Below, in pieces: positions 1-8,885 of a DNA stretch of 17,500 nt. Position 1 is the stretch's first letter. Each line of letters starts with the position of its first letter. Position numbers and translations under genes: made by a program. Source of the stretch: Eimeria necatrix (lineage: Eukaryota; Apicomplexa; Conoidasida; Eucoccidiorida; Eimeriidae); assembly GCF_000499385.1 (NCBI RefSeq), contig NW_013651699.1:2501-20000 (forward strand), read 5' to 3'. The notes under the pieces were generated by a model. That model did no database searches and was not told the origin of the DNA. It saw nothing but the letters and a program-made list of their open reading frames with translations.

Positions 1-660
1 GCCTCCACAGCTAAGGGGCTCCCCGGGGGCCCCCGGGGGGCCCCCGAGGGGCCCCCGGGGGCCCCCGGGGCCCCTGGGGGCCCCCCTTCCTGGGGGCCCC
101 TGGGGGCCTCTGGGGGCCCCCAGGGGCCCTTAGGGGCTGCATAGTAGCTTCCAAAGAGGCCCCTAAAGGGCTTCTAAACCGGCCCTGGGGGCCCCCAGTA
201 AATCGCACAGTGTCTCTAATGGAGGGGCCCCTAGGGGGCCCCTGTAGGGGCCCCTAGGGGGGCCCCCCATTCGCTCCAGGGGCTTACAGCTGGCCCCCAA
301 GGGCCCCCAAGGGGCCCCCAAGAGGCCCCCCGGGGGCCCCCAGGGGCCCCGAGGGGGCCCCCAGGGGCCCCGAGGGGGCCCCCAGGGGCCCCCCGGGGCC
401 CCCAGGGGCCTCCAGGGGCCCCCCAGGGGCCCCCAAGGGTCTTTGTTCTTCTCCGTTTGCAGGGGCCCCCCAGTGCCTCTTTGTCTTCTCTGAGGGGCCC
501 CCCAGGGGCCCCCAATTGCCTCTTATCCGGGGGGCCCCCGGGGGCCCCCCCTAAGGGGGCCCCTTCCCTTGTTTGGGGGCCCCAAAAAGGCTCAGGGGCC
601 CCCGTTGCCTCTTCTTTTAGGAGGGCCCCCTGGGGGCCCCTGGGTTTGTCTTTTGTGGCT
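1..660. repeat. GGGGCCCC-rich low-complexity block
   Basis: The block is made almost entirely of G-runs followed by C-runs (variants of GGGGGCCCCC), broken by short unique pieces such as those around 270-290, 435-460 and 640-665. Because the unit is its own reverse complement, both strands give open frames that look like Gly-Ala-Pro-rich or collagen-like protein. No conserved protein sequence is visible, so I read these frames as artefacts. A regular sub-repeat of about 18-19 bp occurs around 320-405. A related short element lies inside SCC3 exon 1 at about 15424-15446. Confidence 0.85.
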
Positions 661-677
661 TATGCAGTGTCGTGGCG

Positions 678-708
678 AGGGTTTAGGGTTTAGGGTTTAG
701 GGTTTGGG
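678..708. repeat. Telomere-like TTTAGGG tract
   Basis: About four tandem TTTAGGG units lie between the GGGGCCCC block and the CTG tracts. The unit is that of plant-type and apicomplexan telomeres. The tract is internal and short and is flanked by unrelated sequence, so it is not itself a chromosome end. Confidence 0.9.
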
Positions 709-1317
709 AGGCAGCTTTTATGGCTCGGCGCTGCAGGGTTTTTATTTGTCTGTTTGTTGCTGCAGCGGCTGCAGCTGCTGCTGCGGCCGCTGCTGCTGCG
801 GCTGTTGCTGCTGCGGCTGTTGCTGCTGCAGCAGCTGCTGCTGCAGCAGCAGCAGCTGCTGCTGCAGCAGCAGCAGCTGCTGCTGCTGCTGTTTTATTGG
901 GGGCAGCCCCGTGTCTTTGTCTCTTTCTGTTCCTTTTGTCTCGAAATGAATTTTTTGCTCAAGTGGATCTTTATTGTTAAATGCAACAAAAGAAAACAAA
1001 TAAATTAAAAATAAATAAATAAATATATTTTAAAAAGCAAATGCAGCAAATAATAATAATTAAATAATTGAAATTAGAAGCAAATGGTCAACTAGTGAGC
1101 CGAAGTTCCACTTCTGGGCTCCTGCTGCTGCTGCTGCAGCAGCAGCACGGGGAGCTGCTGCAGCAGCAGCAAAGAGACACAAGCGAAAGAAGAAAAGGGC
1201 CTTGCCGGCCTGCTGCAGCAGCAGCAGCAGCAGCAGCAGGTGGTGCTGCTGCTAATGCGGAGACGGGCAACTCGCGCTGCTGCTGCAGCTGCGCCTGCTG
1301 TGGAAACAAGCAGCTCG

Positions 1318-1365
<48 letters not shown>

Positions 1366-1548
1366 GGCTGTTACTGCGGCGATGCTGCAGCTGCTGCAGT
1401 ACCTGCTGCTGCTGAGCTTTAAAAAGGCTAGCGATGATGGCGGCGTTTTGCCTCTGCTGCAGCAGCAGCAGTTGCTGTTGCTGCTTAAAGCAGCTGCTGC
1501 AGCAAAGCAGCTGCTGCAGCAGGTGTTGCTGCTGCTGCTGCTGCTGTA
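709..1548. other. Gene-free 3' flank of ERO1 with CTG/CAG tracts
   Basis: This stretch holds CTG/CAG tracts at roughly 758-893, 1120-1170, 1210-1240, 1318-1365 and 1455-1550. An AT-rich patch at 1000-1070 contains AAAT units. Frames on both strands are only homopolymer-coded (Cys, Ala, Leu or Gln runs), and I found no conserved domain. It probably contains the 3' untranslated region of the minus-strand ERO1 gene. Confidence 0.6.
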
Positions 1549-1826
1549 TTAAATTGTCTTTTTGTCGGCTTCTTGTGGCTGCAGCGCCGACTTGCTGCTG
1601 CTGCTGCTGCTGCTGGTGGCAGCTTTGTACAGAGCCAGTGCGAGCAGCAGCAGCAGCAGCAGCAGCAGCGCCGCAGCAGCGAGCAGCAGCAAGTTGTGGC
1701 AGCAAACCCTAACCCGCATGCGCTCAGCAGCAATAATAGAATCCGAGAAATAATAAAGAGCATTTAAAGTTGCTGTTACTTCGTTGCGTTCCAAATGCGT
1801 CAGAGAGGCATCTTCCGTCACCGCCT

Positions 1827-1860
<34 letters not shown>

Positions 1861-2019
1861 GCAGTTAGTTACGCAGAGGCTGCAGCAGCAGCAGCAGCAG
1901 CAGCAAGTAATTACGCAAACGCTGCAGCAGCAGCAGCAGCGAGTAGCTACACAAAGGCTGCAGCGACGCAGGACGCAGCGGCAGCTGTTGCTGCTTGCTT
2001 CATGCAAGTGGATCAAGCA

Positions 2020-2056
<37 letters not shown>

Positions 2057-2749
2057 ACAGCAGCACGGCAAGCAGCATCACTAACACAACCACCACTACT
2101 AGAAGCAGCAGCGGGAGCAGCAACAGCAGCACAATCAGCAGCAGCAGCAAAAGCAGTTGCAGCATCAGCAAAAGCAGCAGCAGCACTATCAGCAGCAGCA
2201 GCACCATCATTACCATCACCAGCAGCAAATCATCATCTTCAGCAGCACAATCAGCAGCAGCAGCAGCAGCACAATCATCAGCAGCAGCAGCAGCACAATC
2301 AGCAGCAGCAGCAGCAAACCTTTGCAGCAAGTTTGAGTGCAGTGAGTTTGATGGTGCCGTGCAGAAGACACTTCTCAGCAGCAGCAGCAGCACTATCAGC
2401 AGCAGCAGCAGCACTATCAGCAGCAGCAGCAGCGGCAGCAGCAAACCTTTGCAGCAAGTCTGAGAGCAGTGAGTTTGATGGTGCCGTGGAGAAGACACTT
2501 CTCCTCAGCAGCAGCAGCAGCACAATCAGCAGCACCAGCAGCACTATCAGCAGCAGCAGCACCAGCAGCACTATCAGCAGCAGCAGCAGCAGCAGCACAA
2601 TCAGCAGCAGCAGCAGCAGCAGCAGCAAACCTTTGCAGCAAGTCTGAGAGCAGTGAGTTTGATGGTGCCGTGGAGAAAACACTTCTCAGCAGCAGCAGCA
2701 GCACTATCAGCAGCAGCAGCAGCACTATCAGCAGCAGCAGCAGCACTGT

Positions 2750-2803
<54 letters not shown>

Positions 2804-2908
2804 ACCTTTGCAGCAAGTCTGAGAGCAGTGAGTTTGATGGTGCCGTGGAGAAGACACTTCTCAGCAGCAGCAGCAGCAGCAGCACTATCAGCAGCAGCAC
2901 TATCAGCT

Positions 2909-2963
<55 letters not shown>

Positions 2964-3093
2964 ACCTTTGCAGCAAGTCTGAGTGCAGTGAGTTTGATGG
3001 TGCCGTGGAGAAGACACTTCTCAGCAGCAGCAGCAGCACTATCAGCAGCAGCACAATCAGCAGCAGCACTATCAGCAGCAGCAGCAGCACTGT

Positions 3094-3135
<42 letters not shown>

Positions 3136-3257
3136 ACCTTTGCAGCAAGTCTGAGTGCAGTGAGTTTGATGGTGCCGTGGAGAAGACACTTTTCGCAGGA
3201 GACGCAGCGCAGCAAAGACTCAATGCCTTCCGCGCTTTCCAAAAACGCCAAATCGCT

Positions 3258-3291
<34 letters not shown>

Positions 3292-3306
3292 ATAACAAAT
3301 AAATAA

Positions 3307-3353
<47 letters not shown>

Positions 3354-3816
3354 AAATGAATAAACAAAGAATAAATAAGTAATGGTCATTTGTCGCAGGA
3401 CGGGAGGGGGTGCTGCACGCTGGCTGCCGAGGGTGGGCAAGCAGCAGCAGCAGCCGCAGCAGCAGAATGAGCAGCAGCAGCAGCAGCAGCAGCAGCAGAG
3501 TGAACAGCAGCTACAGCAGCAGAGGAAGCAGCAAGTTCTTGCAGCAAGGCCAACACAAGCAGCAGCAACGAACGGAGCAGCAAGAACACAAGCAGCAGCA
3601 GAAAACACAGCAGCAGCAAAAATAGCAGCAGCAACCATAGCAGCAGCAAAACCAGCAGCAGCAGCAAAACCAGCAGCAGCAGCAGCAGCAACGGACCTGT
3701 CTCGTTTGAACAGCGGCTGCTGGTATTTGCTGCTGCATGCAGAAAGCTGCGAAGCTGTTGCATTTAATACCTGCAGCAGCTCTGCGCGGGCTGGCAGGTC
3801 ATCCGAGCTGTTGCCT

Positions 3817-3856
<40 letters not shown>

Positions 3857-3971
3857 TGTTGTGTACAGAAGGGACCGAAGTAAATGTTGCGAGCTTTCGA
3901 AGCAGCAGAAGCTGCTGCTGCCCGTGAGGGATCAGCAGCAGAGGCTGCATCACCGCCACCGCAGCAAACGT

Positions 3972-4010
<39 letters not shown>

Positions 4011-4111
4011 CGCTGCGTGAACCGCGCAGCATTCAAACTAGTCCGCGAGCAGCAGCAGCAAAAGCACGGCCGCAGCGAAAAGCAGCAGCACCGCCCAACA
4101 ACAGCAGCAAA

Positions 4112-4162
<51 letters not shown>

Positions 4163-4330
4163 CCGGTCTCGCAGCTGCACTCCTGCAGCACATCGGTCAA
4201 GGAACAAACTCCCTTCAAGATCAAAGCAAAAGTGAAATACAAATTTTTAATTCTTTCGGGATGGAGGGAAAAGCGGGAAAGGTAGAAAGAGACGGAGGGC
4301 GCGGGGGTGGGCGGCGGCGGCAGCTCGAAG

Positions 4331-4382
<52 letters not shown>

Positions 4383-4495
4383 AGTGCTGCGACATTTTGC
4401 TGTAGAAGTACTCCCCAGCCAGCACGGATATGTTCGACTGCATCCCCGAAAGCACCATGGACAGCTTTGCTGCGTTCCCGCAGGTCTTCACGTCT

Positions 4496-4564
<69 letters not shown>

Positions 4565-4705
4565 AGCTCCTGCTGCTGCAAACGGTACAGCTGCTGCTGC
4601 AGCGCCCCCCAAATCGGACCCCCTTGGTACTCTGTGTAGCCTGGGGGATTCCGCATGAGGTCTACGTACACCAGAGGCTCTGGTGCTGCTGCTGCATCTT
4701 TGCTT

Positions 4706-4749
<44 letters not shown>

Positions 4750-5420
4750 GCTGAAGGGCGCGTCTGGCGTCAGGGAGGACTCCTTCCACCGGTAGAACGA
4801 AGCTGCAGCAATAGATAAAACATGCAGCAGCAGCAAATGCAGCAGCAGCAGCAACTGCAGCAGCAGCAGCAACTGCAGCAGCATTTGCTGCAGCAGTGTT
4901 TGCCAGTCCCCACAATAGCCTTAAGAGCAGCAGCAGCAGCAGCAGCAACAACGAAGCCGCCTCGGCAACGCGCAGCCGCAACCCAGCCAACAGAAGCAGC
5001 AGCAGCAACAGCAGCAGCAGCACCGTTGCTCCCATCAGCAGCAGCAGCAGCAGCACCGTTTCCCCCATCAGCAGCAGCAGCAGCAGCACCGTTGCCCCCA
5101 TCAGCAGCAGCAGCAGCAGCACCGTTGCCCCCATCAGCAGCAGCAGCAGCAGCACCGTCTCCCCCATCAGCAGCAGCAGCAGCAGCAGCATCGGCACCCG
5201 CACCCCCAGCAGCACTTCCCCTCCAGCAGCAGCAAAAGCCCCCGCAATCTCCGCAGCAGCAGCAGCAGCAGCAGCACCCCCAGCAGCAGCAGCAGCACCC
5301 CCAGCAGCAGCAGCAGCACCCCCAGAAGCGGCAGCAGCACCCCCAGCAACAGCAGCAGCACCCCTAGCAGCAGCACCCCCAGCAGCAGCAGCAGCACCTC
5401 CAGCAGCAGCAGCAGCACCC

Positions 5421-5464
<44 letters not shown>

Positions 5465-5602
5465 CCTGCGTGTCTCCTGTCCACGAAGTCTTCCTGGGGT
5501 TTATTTCTCCAAGAAAGAGGAACTTGGTCATCAGTGCACATGCAAAGGCCGCACTTTTCTGGGGCGACGCATTTGCCTTCATCTGCTGCAGCAGCAAACA
5601 TT

Positions 5603-5633
<31 letters not shown>

Positions 5634-5690
5634 GGGAGGCGGGTCCCGCCCCCAGCCACAGCCTGCTGCTGGCCGCGTCTGCTGCTGCTG

Positions 5691-5722
<32 letters not shown>

Positions 5723-6003
5723 TCGGGGCTGTGCGGGTAGACGCTGTGGGGCGTCAGCTGCGTCTGCTGCTGCTGCGTCTGCTGCTGCAGCAGCAGCTGC
5801 TGCTGCTGCTGCTGCTGCTGCAGCTGGCGGTCCGTCAGCAGCAGCAAGTCCCGCCGACAAGTCTTCTGCTGAATATTTAATTTAAATATTCTAAAAAATG
5901 TCCGCCGCTTTAGCTGCTGCAGCAGCGGGTGCAGCAGCCGCGCGTCTTCCAGCAGCAAACTCATGTCTGGGGTGTGCAGACACCTGAACGCCAACACAAC
6001 ACA

Positions 6004-6043
<40 letters not shown>

Positions 6044-6134
6044 TGCTGCGCTCGTGGGGGTTCCTACAGTTGCAGCTGCTGCTGCTGAGGCAGAAATAAC
6101 AGCTACTGCGGCTGCTCGGACAACAGCAACAGCA

Positions 6135-6167
<33 letters not shown>

Positions 6168-6168
6168 A

Positions 6169-6210
<42 letters not shown>

Positions 6211-6523
6211 ACTCGGGGAAGTGCTCGTCAGGCAGCAGCAGACGCCTCAGCTGCAGCGCTTCAGGCAGGTAAGAGAAGAGGTCGACTAGCTGCTGCGGGG
6301 GAGCAGCAAAAGCCCCGACGATCTGCTGCTGCACAGCAGCAGCAGCAGCAGCAGCTGCTGCTGCTGCATGGCCGTAAACAGTGGTTGTTGCTGCTGTTGC
6401 TGCTGAACCCGCGAGCGACCCCAACACAGAAAGCGAACCGGCGTCCAGAAGCAGCACGCTGCAGCAGCAGCAAACTGCTGCTGCTGCTGTCAGCAAAGCT
6501 AGCTGCTTGCAGCGAATCTCCAT
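1549..6523 (-). CDS. ERO1: ERO1 family ER thiol oxidase, six exons, about 725 aa
   Basis: This is a flavin enzyme of the ER lumen that reoxidises protein disulfide isomerase. Proposed exons, in transcript order: 6213-6523, 5466-5983, 4164-4802, 3697-4012, 3138-3255 and 1549-1824. All junctions are GT..AG and phases agree. The start is the only in-frame ATG of exon 1 and opens a signal-peptide-like segment (MEIRCKQLALLTAAAAV). Exon 2 has the FFRIFKLNIQ region and a Cys cluster (GKCVAPEKCGLCMC). Exon 3 carries YVDLMRNPPGYTEYQGGPIW, LSGMQSNISV and HPERIKNLYFTFALILKG, which are ERO1 FAD-domain hallmarks. Exon 5 has the catalytic triad CVSCEKC (C612, C615, C618). Exon 6 gives the family C-terminal helix (DASLTHLERNEVTATLNAL) and then a hydrophobic run ending in KKTI. 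CAG tracts add Gln, Ala and Ser runs, making it longer than the usual ~470-560 aa. Family identity is strong. The least certain points are the exon 3/4 junction and the extreme C-terminus. Confidence 0.92.
1825..3137 (-). repeat. ERO1 last intron with tandem copies of exon 5 end
   Basis: This 1.3-kb intron lies between the CVSCEKC exon and the C-terminal exon. It contains five extra copies of a 57-bp exon 5 segment coding EKCLLHGTIKLTALRLAAK on the minus strand, at 2320-2376, 2447-2503, 2631-2687, 2806-2862 and 2966-3022. Each is followed in the sense strand by the same GTTTGC donor context as the true exon (3138-3194). Spacing is about 127-184 bp, and the gaps are CAG tracts interrupted by CACTATCAG and CACAATCAG. 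Copies differ by few substitutions: the 2320 copy has Lys for Arg near its end, and the 2631 copy has Phe for the first Leu. The remainder, 1825-2319, is CAG tract. Confidence 0.9.
3298..3356. repeat. (AAAT)n microsatellite in ERO1 intron 4
   Basis: About fourteen AAAT units lie on the plus strand, read as TTTA in the ERO1 transcript. They sit upstream of the CTG tract and CTGCAG acceptor of exon 5. The tract may serve as a pyrimidine-rich intron segment. Confidence 0.9.
5008..5168. repeat. 33-bp minisatellite in ERO1 intron 2
   Basis: Five tandem units of about 33 bp, each of several CAG triplets followed by a CACCGTTGCCCCCAT-like segment, with single-base variants (GTTTCC, GTCTCC, GTTGCT). 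The array lies in the 663-nt intron (4803-5465) between ERO1 exons 2 and 3. It yields open frames on several strands, but none resembles ERO1. Confidence 0.85.
5262..5440. repeat. 18-bp CAG/CACCCC minisatellite in ERO1 intron 2
   Basis: Tandem units of roughly 15-18 bp made of CAG triplets ending in CACCCC, with variant units (AAGCGG, CAACAG, CACCTC). They run into a pure CAG tract next to the donor of ERO1 exon 2. This array is distinct from the 33-bp array in the same intron. Confidence 0.8.
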
Positions 6524-6526
6524 CGC

Positions 6527-6565
<39 letters not shown>

Positions 6566-6834
6566 GCGGATTAAATGTCCCTGGCCCCCTGCAAGAGGCA
6601 AAATGCCGCTGCGGGGCTGTTTGTTCTGCTGCTGGAGCTGCTGCTTGGCTCTGAGCTCGTGCTGCTGCTGCCAAGCGCCAGCTGCTGCTGCTGCTGCTGC
6701 AGCGGTTTCTGCTGCAGACACTGCTGCTGGCCTTGCTGCTGCTGCTGCTGCTGAGGCCGACGCGGAAAGCCAAAGAACTTGCGCACCACCGTTTCGGGCG
6801 CTCACCTTACAGCTGCTGCTGCTGCTGCTGCCAC

Positions 6835-6869
<35 letters not shown>

Positions 6870-6980
6870 TCTTGGCATCTGCAGCAGACACTCGGGCCGA
6901 GATTACCTCAAGAGGAAGCGGGGGATTTCTGGGAGTTCGCTGGGGACGGCTGGAAGCAGCAAGCCACGCTTTGAGTCGGT

Positions 6981-7016
<36 letters not shown>

Positions 7017-8252
7017 GCAGCAGCGGCGGTGACTGGGCAGCAATCGACACACAGAGTCAATTATACAAAAGAATACAAAACAAACAATTTAATTTGGTCT
7101 TTGGGCTGCGCCGAGAGGCTCCGGGGCCGAAGCAAATGCGCAGCAGCAGCAGCAGCAGCGGCAGCAGCAGCGGAAGCGACAGCAGCAGCAGCAGCAGCAG
7201 CAGCAGGAAGCCCGAAATAAATCCAACCTCCCGAATTTTGTATGCATTTTTTTATATTTGGAAGTTTCTCAAGCTGCTCTTGTCGGTGCTGCAGCTCGAT
7301 TAGCTGCTGGTGCTGCTGTCGTTGTTGCTGCTGCTGCTGCGGCTGCTACATTTGCTGCTGCTTGTCTTGCTGCTGTGTTGCTGCTGCTGCAGTCTTGTTT
7401 ATCCAGAAAGTGTCGCTGCAGTGAGAACTGCAGCAGATTTGGATTTGCTGCAGCAAGGGTTTAGGCTTTGGTGCTGTCGCCAGCCAGGCGCTTGTCGGCT
7501 GCAGCAGCAGCTGCTGCAGTACTTGCTGCTGCTGCTGCTGTTGCTGCTGCTTGTGCTGTTGCTGCTGTTACTGCTGCTGTTTCCGTTCTTGCTGCCGCTG
7601 CTCAGGGCCAGTAACTACCTAGGCTGCACCCCCTGCGGCTGCTGCTTTTTCCGCAGCAGCAGCTGCAGCAGCAGCAGCAGCAGCAGCAGCTACGGCAGCA
7701 GCTGCTGCTGATCATGTTACTCATACTGCTGCAGCGGCCACTAGAGCTGCTGCTGCGAGGACAGAAGCTGCTTCTGCTGCTGCTGCAGCTCGTCCCGCAG
7801 CCGCGGCACAGCGGCTGCACTGCTAGCAGCAGCAGCAGCTGCAGCAGCAGCAGCAGCAGCAGCAGCGGCTGACAGCAGCAGAGCGTGTGGCTGCTGCTGC
7901 TGCTTCCTAAACCCTTGGGCCAGAGTTTGCTGCTGTACATACACCGCAGGCGCAAGACCTGCCTATACACCTAAAGCAGGAAAGTTCGGGTGTATGTACA
8001 CCTCAGCGTTTCAGCTGCTGCTGCAGCAGCAGCAGCAGCAAAGGACAACAAAAAAGAGTAGTTGCAGCAGCTGCTGCTGCAGCAGCCCCTTTTTCACAGC
8101 GTTTGCTGCTGCTGCTTCAGCAGGACACACAGTGGGGTAAACAGCCCCTGCTGCAGCAGCAGCTGCCGCTGCTGCTGTTTGCGTTCCTTCTGCTGCTGCT
8201 GCTGCTGCAATGTTAATGCTGCTGCTGCTGCTGCTGCTGCTGCAGCAGCTAG
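6524..8252. other. Intergenic region, ERO1 upstream / SCC3 downstream
   Basis: No gene could be supported. The stretch is CTG/CAG tracts with short unique islands, an AT-rich piece at 7055-7095 and a 12-bp inverted repeat at 7934-8000. It should hold the ERO1 promoter and 5' leader and the SCC3 3' untranslated region, as both genes read leftwards. A minus-strand open stretch at about 6808-7050 ends in a good donor (GTAAG followed by GTGAGC). It could be a leader exon, but it has no ATG in its frame and no family similarity. Confidence 0.55.
7934..8000. promoter_or_regulatory. Inverted repeat TGTACATACACC / GGTGTATGTACA
   Basis: TGTACATACACC at 7934-7945 is matched by its exact reverse complement at 7989-8000. 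A related half-site, TATACACCT, lies between them at about 7964-7972. It sits in non-coding sequence that is not CAG repeat, between SCC3 and ERO1. A binding site for a regulator is possible, but the sequence alone does not show function. Confidence 0.4.
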
Positions 8253-8474
8253 CTAGAAGTCAAACAAATCAACAGCAAAGGAAGTGTCATTCGAGCCAGT
8301 TTCCCATTCTTCGTTTGCTGCTGTTGCTGCTGCTGCGCGGCCGCGCTGCTGCTGCTTGCGTTTCTTCTGCTGCTGCTGCTGCTGCACTGGCGGTGCAGCA
8401 GCAGCAGCAGCAGCAGCGGGCGACTCGCCCTGCGACTCGAGAGAGGAAGGGCTCCATAGGTCCGCCATGTCCAC

Positions 8475-8527
<53 letters not shown>

Positions 8528-8853
8528 CTTCGTCTTCGGATTCGTCATGCTGCTGCGCCTCAGTTTGTTCGCGTTGCTGCAGCAGCAGCAGCTGCTGCTG
8601 CTGGTCAACTATCGGCTCTGCTACCCCATCGTTGTCTTGCTGCTGCTGCTGCTGCTCCCCTTGCAGCAGCAGCTGCTGCTGTTGTTCACGCTGCTGCTGC
8701 AAGTGCTGCTGCTGTTCTTCTTGCTGCTGCTGTTCTTCTTGCTGCTGCTGTTCTTCTTGCTGCTGCTGTTCTTGCTGCTGCTCTTGCTGCTCTGTTCGGC
8801 CTTCCTTCAGGTTCCTTGGCTCAAGTTCAGGTTGCTCTTCCTGCTGCTGTTCG

Positions 8854-8885
<32 letters not shown>

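Noticed and set aside
11..693. Gly-Ala-Pro-rich, collagen-like open frames on both strands
   Set aside because: They arise from the palindromic GGGGCCCC unit. Both strands give the same type of protein, with no start context or conserved domain.
1784..2647. 287-aa Ser/Ala/Gln frame on the plus strand
   Set aside because: It is CAG tract antisense to the ERO1 last exon and intron. Its only non-repeat pieces are the complement of the exon 5 copies and exon 6.
2320..3194. CRISPR-like array (57-bp repeats with spacers)
   Set aside because: The repeats are copies of a eukaryotic exon end, the spacers are CAG tracts of varied length, and the genome is eukaryotic.
4164..4210. ERO1 exon 3 ending at 4210 (GGA/GTTTGT) joined to an exon starting near 3980
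   Set aside because: Phase also fits, but this loses GVCSLTDVLQECSCET, which aligns with the conserved ERO1 segment after the LYF helix. The donor at 4163 with acceptor at 4013 keeps it.
4896..5885. 329-aa Ser/Pro/Ala-rich frame on the plus strand
   Set aside because: It runs antisense across ERO1 intron 2 minisatellites and exon 2. The conserved ERO1 sequence is on the minus strand.
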